Positions 33,803-42,379 of a stretch of 64,000 nucleotides of DNA are shown in pieces (position 1 is the stretch's first letter; each line of letters begins with the position of its first letter). Made by a program: the position numbers and the translations under genes. The notes beneath the pieces are model-generated. The model was not told the origin of the DNA. It worked only from the letters and a program-made list of their open reading frames with translations, and made no database searches. This DNA comes from an uncultured Coriobacteriia bacterium (GTDB lineage Bacteria; Actinomycetota; Coriobacteriia; Coriobacteriales; QAMH01): contig CAUHSG010000006.1 in NCBI GenBank assembly GCA_959608885.1, forward strand, positions 1-64,000, read 5' to 3'.

Positions 33803-35137
33803 CTAGGCGCTTTTCGTGAGAATCGCAACCGTCTCGACATGGTAGGTCTGCGGAAACATGTCAACCGGCGTCACGCGTTCCACTCGATAGCCGCCAGCCT
33901 GTAGCTGCAGCAAGTCGCGAGCAAGCGTCGTCGGATTGCATGACACGTAGGCGATGGCGCGAGCGCCGCTCTCGCAAAGCCCTTTGATGGCCTTGTCACC
34001 CAGTCCGCTCCGAGGAGGATCGACGACGATCTTGTCGGGCGCGCCCAACTCGCTAAGCTCGCGTGCGGCATCTCCGCCGATGACATCGGCATGCAGCCTG
34101 TTGCGCTCGAGATTACGACGCAGGTCGCGCACCGAAGAACCCGCTGACTCGACCGCCGCGACGGATTGCACCTCATGTGCAAGCGGCAAGGTAAAGGTTC
34201 CGGCACCAGAGTAGAGGTCGAGCATGTAGTCGAGCCCGTCTGGATGAAGTCCCTCGAAGACGAGCCGCGTGAGCGTCTCGGCCCCCGGCGTGTTCACCTG
34301 GAAGAACGACGGTGCGGATATGAGCATGGTCATGCCATTGATGGCTTCGGTCCAATACCCGTGACCCCGCAGAGACTCGACGCCGGCGACCTTGCGCTCC
34401 TTGGCCGAACCCTTGAGCAGCACACGCGTGACACCCAGCCTCTTGACTGCCATGCTCTCGCCCACCACCTGCGCGACGCGTGCCCGTGGAAAGCGTCCCG
34501 TGCCCGTCCAGAGAGCGACCTCGACATCCTTGGTGCGCGTCGACACGCGAATGCCCACACGCTCGATACCCAGATCCTCATTGCCGGCAGCAAAGCGCAG
34601 CGCGCCCGTAAGCGCCTTTGGGGCCTGCGAGAACCTATCGGGAATGAGAAAGCAATTCGAGATGGGCGTAAACGAGCCGCCGCGCGCATGCATGCCGAGC
34701 GTGAAGCGGCCGGCGACGTCAAGCCCGACCTCGAACTCGACCTTGTTGCGGTAATGCCATTCGCGTTTGCTCGCGACACAGGCGGGCACGTGCGCCTCGA
34801 CCCATGCGGCGTCCATGTGCGCAATGCGCTCGAGCGCGTCGACGACGGCCTGACGCTTCCAGCGCAATTGAGCGTCGTAGGCGAGGCCGGCCCACGGGCA
34901 ACCGCCGCAGCGACCGCTCGCGGCCTCAGGGCACAGGGCCTGCACGCGATCGGGGGACTCCTCGACGAGCCTCGCGAGCTTGGCACGCACGAAGCGCTCG
35001 TTGACATCGACGTATTCGACCTGGCATACATCACCGGGAAATGCCCCCGGCACGAAGGCGACGCGTCCGTCGGCCACATGGCCGACGCCGTCACCACCAT
35101 AGGCGAGCGATTCGATGGAAACTGCCTCGATATTCAT
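33803..35137 (-). CDS. rlmD: 23S rRNA (uracil-5)-methyltransferase, RlmD/RumA type
   Basis: A SAM-dependent RNA m5U methyltransferase of about 444 residues. A TRAM domain comes first (VSIESLAYGGDGVGHVADGR), then Fe-S cysteines (CPEAASGRCGGCPW), and then the methyltransferase domain with DLYSGAGTFTLPLA and the catalytic motif SCNPTTLARDL, whose Cys forms the covalent adduct. The start at 35137 is chosen because GGAAAG lies 6 bases before it; an ATG at 35155 is possible. Which uridine is methylated (1939, 747 or tRNA U54) cannot be decided here. Confidence 0.9.
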   Translation of the reverse strand: MNIEAVSIESLAYGGDGVGHVADGRVAFVPGAFPGDVCQVEYVDVNERFVRAKLARLVEESPDRVQALCPEAASGRCGGCPWAGLAYDAQLRWKRQAVVDALERIAHMDAAWVEAHVPACVASKREWHYRNKVEFEVGLDVAGRFTLGMHARGGSFTPISNCFLIPDRFSQAPKALTGALRFAAGNEDLGIERVGIRVSTRTKDVEVALWTGTGRFPRARVAQVVGESMAVKRLGVTRVLLKGSAKERKVAGVESLRGHGYWTEAINGMTMLISAPSFFQVNTPGAETLTRLVFEGLHPDGLDYMLDLYSGAGTFTLPLAHEVQSVAAVESAGSSVRDLRRNLERNRLHADVIGGDAARELSELGAPDKIVVDPPRSGLGDKAIKGLCESGARAIAYVSCNPTTLARDLLQLQAGGYRVERVTPVDMFPQTYHVETVAILTKSA

Positions 35138-35159
35138 GCGCTGCTTTCCAGACATGACG

Positions 35160-35201
35160 AAGGGCTGCCAAAAGAGGAATTCACCCCTCTCGACAGCCCT
35201 T
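35160..35201 (-). terminator. Terminator after the ferredoxin gene
   Basis: AAGGGCTG (35160-35167) pairs with CAGCCCTT (35194-35201), with an inner AGAGG/CCTCT stem (35173-35177/35186-35190). It lies about 18 bases past the ferredoxin stop on the minus strand and just before rlmD. Confidence 0.65.
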
Positions 35202-35218
35202 GCTCATGTACCTGATGC

Positions 35219-35386
35219 TTAGAGGCTCAGCGAATCGGTCGGGCACACGGAAACGCAAGAGCCGCAATCAATGCACTCGTCAGCGTTGACCACAGCATGA
35301 TCGGCGATGGTGATCGCGTCGACGGGACAGGCGTCTGCGCAAGCGCCACAGGCGATGCAGGTGTCCTCGTTCACAGTTACAGCCAT
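35219..35386 (-). CDS. 2[4Fe-4S] ferredoxin
   Basis: A 55-residue electron carrier, too short for many gene finders. It has two classical cluster motifs: CIACGACADACP (Cys10, 13, 16, 20) and CIDCGSCVSVCP (about Cys39, 42, 45, 49). There is no extension. GGAGG lies just before the ATG. It is typical of low-potential electron transfer in anaerobes. It has its own promoter (35442-35470) and a terminator. Confidence 0.95.
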   Translation of the reverse strand: MAVTVNEDTCIACGACADACPVDAITIADHAVVNADECIDCGSCVSVCPTDSLSL

Positions 35387-35441
35387 GAGAATCCTCCTTC
35401 TCTACAGCCTATGCGGGCTGTCAAAAATAAACATGCCGCTG

Positions 35442-35470
35442 ATTGTATCCAAAACGGACCGCGCTGTCGC
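35442..35470 (-). promoter_or_regulatory. Promoter of the ferredoxin gene
   Basis: Minus-strand GCGACA (35465-35470), 17-base spacer, TACAAT (35442-35447). The leader has a small hairpin ACAGCC/GGCTGT (35404-35409/35416-35421) just before the ribosome site. Confidence 0.6.
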
Positions 35471-35573
35471 TATGCGATTGGCATTTCTTGCCCCTTCGGT
35501 AGATTTTGAACATGACGCAATACCATGTGCGTGCTTTTAGGGCATAATGTGCTCACATCGAAAGGAGACCGAG

Positions 35574-37688
35574 TTGCCTTCGTCAAGCCGTAACCGTAAA
35601 CGCCGTGAAAAATCGCAGCGCCACTCAGTCAATCTCCTCACCATCCTTGGGTGCATCGCCGGAGCATTTTGCCTGGTAGTCGTCGTCGGCTGTGCCGTGG
35701 GCGCAACCTGGCTCATGGGCTTGCCCGACTACAGCACCATCAACACCTACGCAAACACGGGCATTACCACCATCTACGCGAATGACCGCGAGACCGTCCT
35801 CGCGAAGATCTACCTCGAGAACCGCATCGAGGTGTCCAAAGATGAAGTTTCCGAATACGTGCTCGAGGGCACAATCGCAACGGAAGACGAGCGCTTCTAC
35901 GAACACGGCGGCATCGACCCCATCGGCATCGCACGCGCGGTGCTCGTGAACGCGGCTTCTGGCGGTACGTCCGAGGGCGCATCCACCATCACCCAGCAGC
36001 TCGTGCGCAACACCGTCCTGCTCGACGAGATGACCGATCGCAGCATCAGGCGCAAGGTGCGCGAGATGTACATCGCATCGCAAATCGAACGCCAATACAC
36101 CAAAGACGAGATTCTCATGATGTACATCAACGTCGTCAACTACGGCGATGGCTGCTACGGCATCGAGGCGGCAAGCCGCGATTACTTCGGCAAACACGCC
36201 AGTGAGCTCACGCTCTCCGAGGCAGCCCTGCTCGCCGGTATTCCCCAGTCCCCCAACGCTTACAATCCGCGCGAGCACATGGACAAGGCAATGGCGCGCC
36301 GTGCGGTCGTGCTGCAACGTATGCTCTCGAACGGCTACATCACGCAAGACGAGTATGATGAGGCACTCAACGACACGCCAGTGCTCTCGAATCAAACCCT
36401 CGATGACGAAACCATATCCGACATCGCACCTTACTTCATCGATTACGTGCGCAAGCAGCTCGACGAGGACGAGCGCTTCCCGGCCACCGTCATCGCGCAC
36501 GGCGGCCTGTCCGTATACACGACGCTCGATCCGTCGCTGCAGGAGGACGCAAACGATGCCATCCAGAATGCCGTGCGCTACAACGACGAGAACTTCGATG
36601 CGGCACTCGTTTCGGTCGATCCCGATAACGGCCAGATTGTCGCCATGGTCGGCGGCAGGGATTACGAGACCAACAAGTTCAACCTGGCCACGCAGATGAG
36701 CCGCCAAGCCGGCTCGGCGTTCAAGACGTTCACGCTACTCTCCGCTCTAAACGAGGGAATGGATCCAGACAACACCTACATCGAGTCCGCGAGTCCCGTC
36801 CAGATTGGCAAGGACTGGACCGTGAGTAACTCCGAAGGTCACGGCTATGGTCCCATGAGTGTCTCGGACGCCACGCGCTCTTCGGTAAACACCGTCTTCG
36901 CCCAGCTCGTACACGCTATCGGCGCGCAAAAGACGATTGACGTCGCTCAGGCCTGCGGCATCGAATCCACCTTGGTACAAGATGACACCGTCACTCTCGG
37001 CACAAGCGGAGTCAATCCACTCGAGATGGCAAACGCATACGCCACGATTGCCAACGGCGGCTACTATCACGAGCCCTATGCCGTTGTCGAGATAGTAGAT
37101 GCAAGCGGCAAGCCGGTCTACACGCACGAAGAAGTTCCAGCGAAGCGCGTGCTTTCGGCAGCCGTCGCCCAGAAGGCAACCGAGATCCTCGAAACCGTCA
37201 TCAACTCGGGCACGGGAACGAGCGCGAGCCTAGGCAACGGGCAGCCGTGCGCAGGCAAGACCGGCACTTCCGAACATGGTCGCGACCTCTGGTTCTGCGG
37301 ATTCACGCCCCAGTATTCGACAGCCGTATGGGCCGGATATCGAACCGAGCGCGAAACGGGGCTCTATGGCGGCAGCACATGCGCCCCCATCTGGCGCAGC
37401 TTCATGAACGCGGCGCTCGCGGGCAAGCCCATCGAGCAGTTCCCGACGACGAGCGAAAAAATCACGTATAAGCCCGCAAAAACCTGGGACTTCACCAAGG
37501 ATGTTACGATCATCGGCGGAGATGACGAAAACCCCAGCGAGTCATCAAGCTCGAGTAGCTCATCGAGCACTTCGAGTTCGGCGTCAAGTAGCACCTCCAA
37601 CTCGGCTAGCTCTGGTGGAGATGACAAGAAACCCGAGCCGGAACCGACCCCGAAACCCGGTGACAATGAGAAGCCCGGCTCGGAGTAG
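35574..37688 (+). CDS. Class A penicillin-binding protein (PBP1A type)
   Basis: A 704-residue bifunctional peptidoglycan synthase. One N-terminal membrane segment (about 20-45) is followed by the GT51 transglycosylase (catalytic Glu104 in ATEDERFYEHGG; TITQQLVRN; region ending LLAGIPQSPNAYNP) and the transpeptidase (Ser381-x-x-Lys384 in GSAFKTF; SVN; KTGTSEHGRD). The C-terminal 60 residues are Ser-rich, then Lys/Pro/Glu-rich, a wall-spanning type of tail. TTG 35574 is preferred: AAAGGAGA lies 6 bases before it. The ATG at 35547 overlaps a CATAAT box (35543-35548) that could be the -10 element. Confidence 0.93.
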   Translation: MPSSSRNRKRREKSQRHSVNLLTILGCIAGAFCLVVVVGCAVGATWLMGLPDYSTINTYANTGITTIYANDRETVLAKIYLENRIEVSKDEVSEYVLEGTIATEDERFYEHGGIDPIGIARAVLVNAASGGTSEGASTITQQLVRNTVLLDEMTDRSIRRKVREMYIASQIERQYTKDEILMMYINVVNYGDGCYGIEAASRDYFGKHASELTLSEAALLAGIPQSPNAYNPREHMDKAMARRAVVLQRMLSNGYITQDEYDEALNDTPVLSNQTLDDETISDIAPYFIDYVRKQLDEDERFPATVIAHGGLSVYTTLDPSLQEDANDAIQNAVRYNDENFDAALVSVDPDNGQIVAMVGGRDYETNKFNLATQMSRQAGSAFKTFTLLSALNEGMDPDNTYIESASPVQIGKDWTVSNSEGHGYGPMSVSDATRSSVNTVFAQLVHAIGAQKTIDVAQACGIESTLVQDDTVTLGTSGVNPLEMANAYATIANGGYYHEPYAVVEIVDASGKPVYTHEEVPAKRVLSAAVAQKATEILETVINSGTGTSASLGNGQPCAGKTGTSEHGRDLWFCGFTPQYSTAVWAGYRTERETGLYGGSTCAPIWRSFMNAALAGKPIEQFPTTSEKITYKPAKTWDFTKDVTIIGGDDENPSESSSSSSSSSTSSSASSSTSNSASSGGDDKKPEPEPTPKPGDNEKPGSE

Positions 37689-37749
37689 CACCAACCAAAA
37701 GCCACTGCGGCAACAGACGCCGTGATATTATCTCGCCCGGGAGGAAAGC

Positions 37750-38520
37750 ATGTTTGAAGACACAAAGGCCGTCGCATTCGCGCTCGACGGCACCGTATAT
37801 CGCGGCTCGCAGCTCATCGACGGCATCGACGAGGTCATACGGCATTGTCGCAAGCTGGGAAAATCCATCTTCTTCCTCACGAACAACTCTTCCGAAACAC
37901 GCTCCCAGATCTTTCACAAACTACGCAACATGGGCATTGACTGCACCTTTAGAGAGGTCTTGACGAGCGGATACGCCGCCGCCCTCTACGCACATCGCGA
38001 ACGTCTCTCCAACATCTACGTCTGCGGGTCGAAGAACCTCATCAGCGAATGCGAGAAGCTGAGCGTGCATGCCGTCGACGCCGAGGAAGCCGAGAACATG
38101 CTCATCGGCTTAGATCCGGAGTTTGACTACGGCAAGCTTGCCGCCGCCACCAGCGTCGCGCTCAAGGCCAACAAGATCATCGCCTGCAACAAAGAGCGCT
38201 CCTATCCGGGCGAAGAGGACTCCTCCATGCCCGGCTGTGGTGGCATGGTCGCGGCCATCGAGTGGTGCTCGGGGCGCATGGTCGATCTCATGATCGGCAA
38301 GCCCAACACCTTCATGCTCAAGGAGGTCAGCGAGCAGCTCGGGCTCGCCCCGGCCGAAATCCTCGTCGTAGGCGACACGTACGACACCGACATCATCATG
38401 GCCAACAAGTTTGGGAGCCCGTCCGTCATCATTAGCTCGCACGTCTACGGCGACACGGTGAGTGTTGACAGCGTCCGCGAACTTCTCACCCTCATCGGCG
38501 AGACATCGCAGGAGCAATAG
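37750..38520 (+). CDS. HAD-IIA (NagD-like) protein lacking the nucleophile Asp
   Basis: A 256-residue HAD-superfamily protein of the NagD/p-nitrophenylphosphatase class. Motif II (FFLTNNSSETR), the cap region with CNKERSYP, the late Lys/Gly (LMIGKPNTFML) and motif IV (VVGDTYDTDI) are all present. Motif I, normally DxDGT, reads FALDGTVYRG: residue 11 is Ala (codon GCG) where the catalytic nucleophile Asp is expected, while Asp13 is kept. If the reading is right the protein should not form the phospho-aspartate. It follows the PBP gene by 61 bases. A regulatory or binding role is possible. Confidence 0.9.
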   Translation: MFEDTKAVAFALDGTVYRGSQLIDGIDEVIRHCRKLGKSIFFLTNNSSETRSQIFHKLRNMGIDCTFREVLTSGYAAALYAHRERLSNIYVCGSKNLISECEKLSVHAVDAEEAENMLIGLDPEFDYGKLAAATSVALKANKIIACNKERSYPGEEDSSMPGCGGMVAAIEWCSGRMVDLMIGKPNTFMLKEVSEQLGLAPAEILVVGDTYDTDIIMANKFGSPSVIISSHVYGDTVSVDSVRELLTLIGETSQEQ

Positions 38521-38538
38521 TCCCCAGCGCCCCCGTCC

Positions 38539-39447
38539 CTAGAACTTGTTTCTCAGTATGCTCCAGCGCAGCCTGCTCGTACGCGGGTTCGTCGGCAGCA
38601 TGATGTCCGTACGACCTGCAAGGAAGCGACGTGCCCTGGCCGAGACGTGCCTGACCGCAACCGCCTCGACGAGCTTCGCAGCATCCGAATTCATCATGCG
38701 CTCGTACTCACGCAGCAACACCTGCGCCATCGTCGTGCATTGATGCGCCAACTCGGGATCGAGGTCATCGCATGACGGCAATGCGGTCTGATCATCCCCA
38801 AGGCGTCTCTCGACGTAGCGATGTGGCAAGTCGCAGAATACATAGCCATCGCAGTACAGCGCCACGGCGTGAATCCAGGCATCGTAGTCACGCCCGAAGT
38901 CGAAGACCCGACGGCGTCGCAGAAGCTTGACGAGCGCACCATTCATGAGCATCGTGCAGCCGAGTGCCCAGTTGCGCACGAGCAGCAGGCTACCCGGATG
39001 CGAGGCGCACACTTCGTAGCCATCGAATTCATCGCCCACAACCCTACCGCGCGCATCGACGCAGTCAGTGCCGGCGTAGTAGAGCTCGGGACGGCTCGTG
39101 TTCGCAGAGATGTGGTCAGTGCCGGCGACAAGCTTGCCCTCGAGCCAAATGTCATCCTGGTTGGCAAGCGCGATGAAGTCATACTCCTCCACCGGCGCCT
39201 CGTAGATGAGCTTCATGAGCGTGCGCGTTTTGCCTCGGTGCGTGGTGTTGTAGATGATCTCGATGTTGTCATGCTCGGAGGTGTACGTTTCGAGAATCCT
39301 GAACGTATTATCGGTCGAGCAATCATCGGAAACGCGCAGAAAAACCTCGACACCCTCTTGGTCGAGTATGCTATCGAGCTGCCGTGCAAGATGCTCCTGG
39401 CCGTTATAGGTGGCCATGAGGACGAGTACCCGTGCGTCGCCAGTCAT
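38539..39447 (-). CDS. Family 2 glycosyltransferase
   Basis: A 302-residue GT-A fold enzyme resembling rhamnosyltransferases of polysaccharide synthesis. The N-terminus has VLVLMATYNGQEHLARQLDS, then SDDCSTDNTF and the metal-binding ANQDDIW; further on is GCTMLMNGALV. There is no membrane segment, so it is a cytoplasmic enzyme. It stands alone, converging on the HAD gene with an 18-base gap. Sugar donor and acceptor are unknown. Confidence 0.88.
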   Translation of the reverse strand: MTGDARVLVLMATYNGQEHLARQLDSILDQEGVEVFLRVSDDCSTDNTFRILETYTSEHDNIEIIYNTTHRGKTRTLMKLIYEAPVEEYDFIALANQDDIWLEGKLVAGTDHISANTSRPELYYAGTDCVDARGRVVGDEFDGYEVCASHPGSLLLVRNWALGCTMLMNGALVKLLRRRRVFDFGRDYDAWIHAVALYCDGYVFCDLPHRYVERRLGDDQTALPSCDDLDPELAHQCTTMAQVLLREYERMMNSDAAKLVEAVAVRHVSARARRFLAGRTDIMLPTNPRTSRLRWSILRNKF

Positions 39448-39488
39448 GACTCCCCCTTCGCCGTTGCGCAGCCCCTATACCTGCAAGC

Positions 39489-39581
39489 TGGCGGAGGGAC
39501 AGGGATTCGAACCCTGGAGGCGGCTCAGCACCGCCTGACGGTTTTCAAGACCGTTGCATTCAACCACTCTGCCATCCCTCC
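39489..39581 (-). tRNA. tRNA-Ser (UGA)
   Basis: A 93-nt class II tRNA on the minus strand with encoded CCA. The acceptor GGAGGGA pairs with TCCCTCC, the discriminator is G, the anticodon loop is CTTGAAA (anticodon TGA), and a long variable arm (GGCGGTGCTGAGCCGCC) is present. Confidence 0.95.
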
Positions 39582-39641
39582 GCATGTGGCGTGCATCGCA
39601 GTATTCTACACCAGACAAATACAGTGTGCGCTTGTCCGATT

Positions 39642-40496
39642 CTACGCGAAGAGCGAACCCACCGTCTCCTTGAGGTACGCAGCAATCTTGGGGTCTTTCA
39701 TAGCCTGTGCGACATTGGCGGCAATCCACGAGGGCACCGTACCGGTATCGTAGCCATCGCTCGGATCGATGACAATCGCGTACATGTCCTCGCGATCGAG
39801 CAGAGAGACGAGCGCATCCGTGAGCTGAATCTCGCCACCGGCACCGGGATCGGTCGTGGCAAGCAGTTCCATGACGGCCGGGCTCAGCAGGTAACGACCG
39901 AAGCTCGCGAGATTGCTCGGCGCGTCCTCGAGCGCGGGCTTCTCGACCATCTCGGTCACCTTCCACACGCCGTCACCCAGATCCTCGCCACCGATGATGC
40001 CAAAGCGACTCACCTCGTCGTCGGATACGGGCAGCACCGCGATGACGCTCGCTCCGCCATGAGTCTCGGAGACCTCGCGCATCCTCTGGCACATCGCGTT
40101 GTCGGGCACGAGCACGTCACCCAGCATGACGAAGAACATGTCATCACCTGTTTCGGGCGCAGCAACATGCACGGCATGTCCCAAGCCAAGCGGCTCGTCT
40201 TGGTACACGAACTTCACGGGAAGCGCGCCCGCATGCTCGACGGCGTCGGCGTACATGTCCTTGCCCACGCCACGCAGATGACTGACAAGTGCCTCGTTCG
40301 GGGAGAACTGATCCTCGATGGACTTCTTATCACGGCTATTGACGATGATGACCTCGTCAACGCCCGCCTCGAGGGCTTCCTCGACGATATACTGAATCGC
40401 CGGCTTGTCGACTACCGGCAGCATTTCCTTGGGCTGTGCCTTCGTCGCGGGCAAGAATCGGCTTCCCAGGCCAGCAGCGGGTATTACGGCTTTCAT
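39642..40496 (-). CDS. galU: UTP-glucose-1-phosphate uridylyltransferase
   Basis: Makes UDP-glucose for polysaccharides and glycolipids. It has 284 residues with the nucleotidyltransferase start MKAVIPAAGLGSRFLPATKA, KEMLPVVDKPAIQYIVEEA, FVYQDEPLGLGHAV and GEIQLTDAL. ATG 40496 overlaps the leuB stop (ATGA), so it is translationally coupled to the leucine genes, an unusual partner for galU. Confidence 0.96.
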   Translation of the reverse strand: MKAVIPAAGLGSRFLPATKAQPKEMLPVVDKPAIQYIVEEALEAGVDEVIIVNSRDKKSIEDQFSPNEALVSHLRGVGKDMYADAVEHAGALPVKFVYQDEPLGLGHAVHVAAPETGDDMFFVMLGDVLVPDNAMCQRMREVSETHGGASVIAVLPVSDDEVSRFGIIGGEDLGDGVWKVTEMVEKPALEDAPSNLASFGRYLLSPAVMELLATTDPGAGGEIQLTDALVSLLDREDMYAIVIDPSDGYDTGTVPSWIAANVAQAMKDPKIAAYLKETVGSLFA

Positions 40497-41596
40497 CTTT
40501 CCTCCTCGATGCAGGCGACGATTTTCTCGCCCATCTCCCTCGTTCCCAAAACGTGCGCGGCATCTGTTTTCGCATCGGCAATGTCGGCCGTGCGCCAACC
40601 CTGGGCAAGCACGCGATCGACCACATGCGTCACCTCGGACGCAACCTCATCCAAGCCAAGGCCATGTGCAAGCATCATAGCAGTTGAGAGCACTTGGGCC
40701 AGAGGATTCGCGATGTTTTTGCCCGCGATGTTGGGAGCCGACCCATGGCAGGGCTCGAACAGCGAGCTCTCGTCACCGAGCGATGCACTCGCGAGCAGGC
40801 CGAGCGAGCCGGCGAGCACGGATGCCTCATCGGAGAGTATGTCACCAAAGGTGTTCTCGGTGAGGATGACATCGAACTGTGCCGGATTCATGACGAGCTG
40901 CATCGCACAGTTGTCGACGAGCATGTCGACGAGCTCGATGTCCGGATAATCGGCGGCAACACGATGCACGACCTTGCGCCACAAGCGCCCCGTGTCGAGC
41001 ACGTTGGCCTTGTCGACGCTCGTGACCTTGCCGCGTCGCTTGCCGGCCGCCGCAAAGGCATGGCACGCGATGCGCTCGATTTCGTGCTCGTCATACTGCA
41101 TGACATCATGCGCATGCATCCCCGCAGCAGTCTCCACGGTCACGTGCTCACCGAAGTACAAGCCGCCCGTGAGCTCGCGCACGATGAGAACATCGCACCC
41201 GAGCACCGCCTCGGGCTTGAGCGGCGAGGCATCGATCAGCGCATCGTATACGTGCACGGGACGAAGGTTCGCGTACAGCCCGAGCTCTTTGCGTATGCCG
41301 AGCAAGCCGTCTTCAGGCCGTGGCTTGTTCGGATCGACGGTATCCCAGCGCGGACCCCCGACAGCGCCGAGCAAAACCGCATCGGCACGTAGGGCAAGCT
41401 CGAGCGTGGCCTCGGGCAAGGCGCATCCGCACGCGTCAATTGCGCAGCCGCCGATGAGGGCCTCGGTGCATGTGAACTCGATGTCATGCTTGCGTCCGAC
41501 GGCATACAGAACATCAAGCGCGACTTGCATGATCTCCGGACCAATGCCATCACCTGGCAAGACGCAAATATCGTAGTGCTGCTTGTCCACAATCAT
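40493..41596 (-). CDS. leuB: 3-isopropylmalate dehydrogenase
   Basis: NAD-dependent oxidative decarboxylase of leucine synthesis. It has 367 residues with CVLPGDGIGPEIM, the substrate arginines in RPVHVYD and RELTGGLYFGE, the Lys of DKANVL, and GSLGLLASASLG with EPCHGSAPNIAGKN. The start overlaps the leuD stop (TGATG), and its stop overlaps galU. Confidence 0.96.
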   Translation of the reverse strand: MIVDKQHYDICVLPGDGIGPEIMQVALDVLYAVGRKHDIEFTCTEALIGGCAIDACGCALPEATLELALRADAVLLGAVGGPRWDTVDPNKPRPEDGLLGIRKELGLYANLRPVHVYDALIDASPLKPEAVLGCDVLIVRELTGGLYFGEHVTVETAAGMHAHDVMQYDEHEIERIACHAFAAAGKRRGKVTSVDKANVLDTGRLWRKVVHRVAADYPDIELVDMLVDNCAMQLVMNPAQFDVILTENTFGDILSDEASVLAGSLGLLASASLGDESSLFEPCHGSAPNIAGKNIANPLAQVLSTAMMLAHGLGLDEVASEVTHVVDRVLAQGWRTADIADAKTDAAHVLGTREMGEKIVACIEEER

Positions 41597-42084
41597 CACC
41601 TGTGCGCCTTCGTCCGTGCGACGAGGCCGCCCGCCTCGATGATTTCCTGTATGAACGGCTCGAAGGGCCGGACATCCCAGCTCTCCCCCGTAGTCAGGTC
41701 TTCGATGAGGCCCGTGCTCGTATCGGCAAAAACCGTATCGCCTTCCTCGACGCCATCGGCAGCCTCGGGACACTCGATGATGGGCAATCCGACGTTAATG
41801 GCGTTGCGATAGAAGATACGCGCGAAGCTCTTGGCGATGACGCAGGAGATGCCGGCCGCCTTGATGCAGCTCGGCGCGTGCTCACGCGACGAGCCACAGC
41901 CAAAGTTCTCACCGGCGACGATGATGTCACCCGGCTTTACCCGTTGCGTGAACGTCGGGTCGAGATCCTCCATACAATGCAGCGCGAGCTCGTCCATATC
42001 GGATGAGTTTAGGTAGCGTGCTGCGATGATCGCGTCGGTATCGACGTCGCGTCCATACTTGATTGCCGTGCCGTTAAATTGCAT
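41596..42084 (-). CDS. leuD: 3-isopropylmalate dehydratase small subunit
   Basis: The 162-residue swivelling subunit of isopropylmalate isomerase. It contains the typical YGRDVDTDAIIAARYLN, GENFGCGSSREHAP and IKAAGISCVIAKSFARIFYRN. It works with LeuC, encoded 295 bases upstream. It overlaps leuB by one base. The gap to leuC holds interspersed element B, so co-expression with leuC must read through that structure. Confidence 0.95.
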   Translation of the reverse strand: MQFNGTAIKYGRDVDTDAIIAARYLNSSDMDELALHCMEDLDPTFTQRVKPGDIIVAGENFGCGSSREHAPSCIKAAGISCVIAKSFARIFYRNAINVGLPIIECPEAADGVEEGDTVFADTSTGLIEDLTTGESWDVRPFEPFIQEIIEAGGLVARTKAHR

Positions 42085-42112
42085 GATTCAACCCAAGCCA
42101 ATCCACGAGAGA

Positions 42113-42310
42113 GATGCTTCGCGAACGCTTTTCGAAGCCCGGTGAGCAGAGATGTCAAAATCGCGAGGCGGTTTGCGAGGACTGTTTGAGCGCGCTGTCC
42201 TTGCGCGCGAGTTTCCCTAAAGGGACTAGCTTCGCGTCGCCGCACGCGGCCTCACGATTTTGACAGCTCGGGTGCGAACCACTGTGCGAGAAAAGCGTTC
42301 GCGAAGCATC
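42113..42310. repeat. Structured interspersed element, copy B, in the leuC-leuD gap
   Basis: A 198-bp element. Outer arms 42113-42133 and 42290-42310 pair perfectly over 21 bases. Second arms 42151-42169 and 42249-42267 pair at 17 of 19. The core (from GCGAGGACTGTTTGAG at 42175) has hairpins GCGCGC/GCGCGC (42190-42195/42203-42208, 7-base loop), TCCC/GGGA with loop TAAA (42214-42225), and CGCGT/ACGCG with loop CGCCGC (42233-42248). Core shared with 20895 and 47583. Confidence 0.88.
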
Positions 42311-42320
42311 CTGACCACCT

Positions 42321-42378
42321 TGCGATTTTAACGCTTCGGGTGCGAGTCATTGGCAAGAAAAGCGTTTACGGAAGCGCC
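42321..42378. repeat. Degenerate second copy of the element B right arm
   Basis: This stretch repeats 42253-42310 in direct orientation at roughly three quarters of positions (shared CGATTTT, TCGGGTGCGA, AGAAAAGCGTT). It runs up to the leuC stop codon. It looks like a tandem duplication or a remnant of an earlier, nested copy. Confidence 0.65.
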
Positions 42379-42379
42379 T

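Noticed and set aside
35431..35443. ATGCCGCTGATTG shared with the arm of element C (47585-47597)
   Set aside because: A 13-base match is expected many times by chance in 64 kb, and no second arm is nearby.
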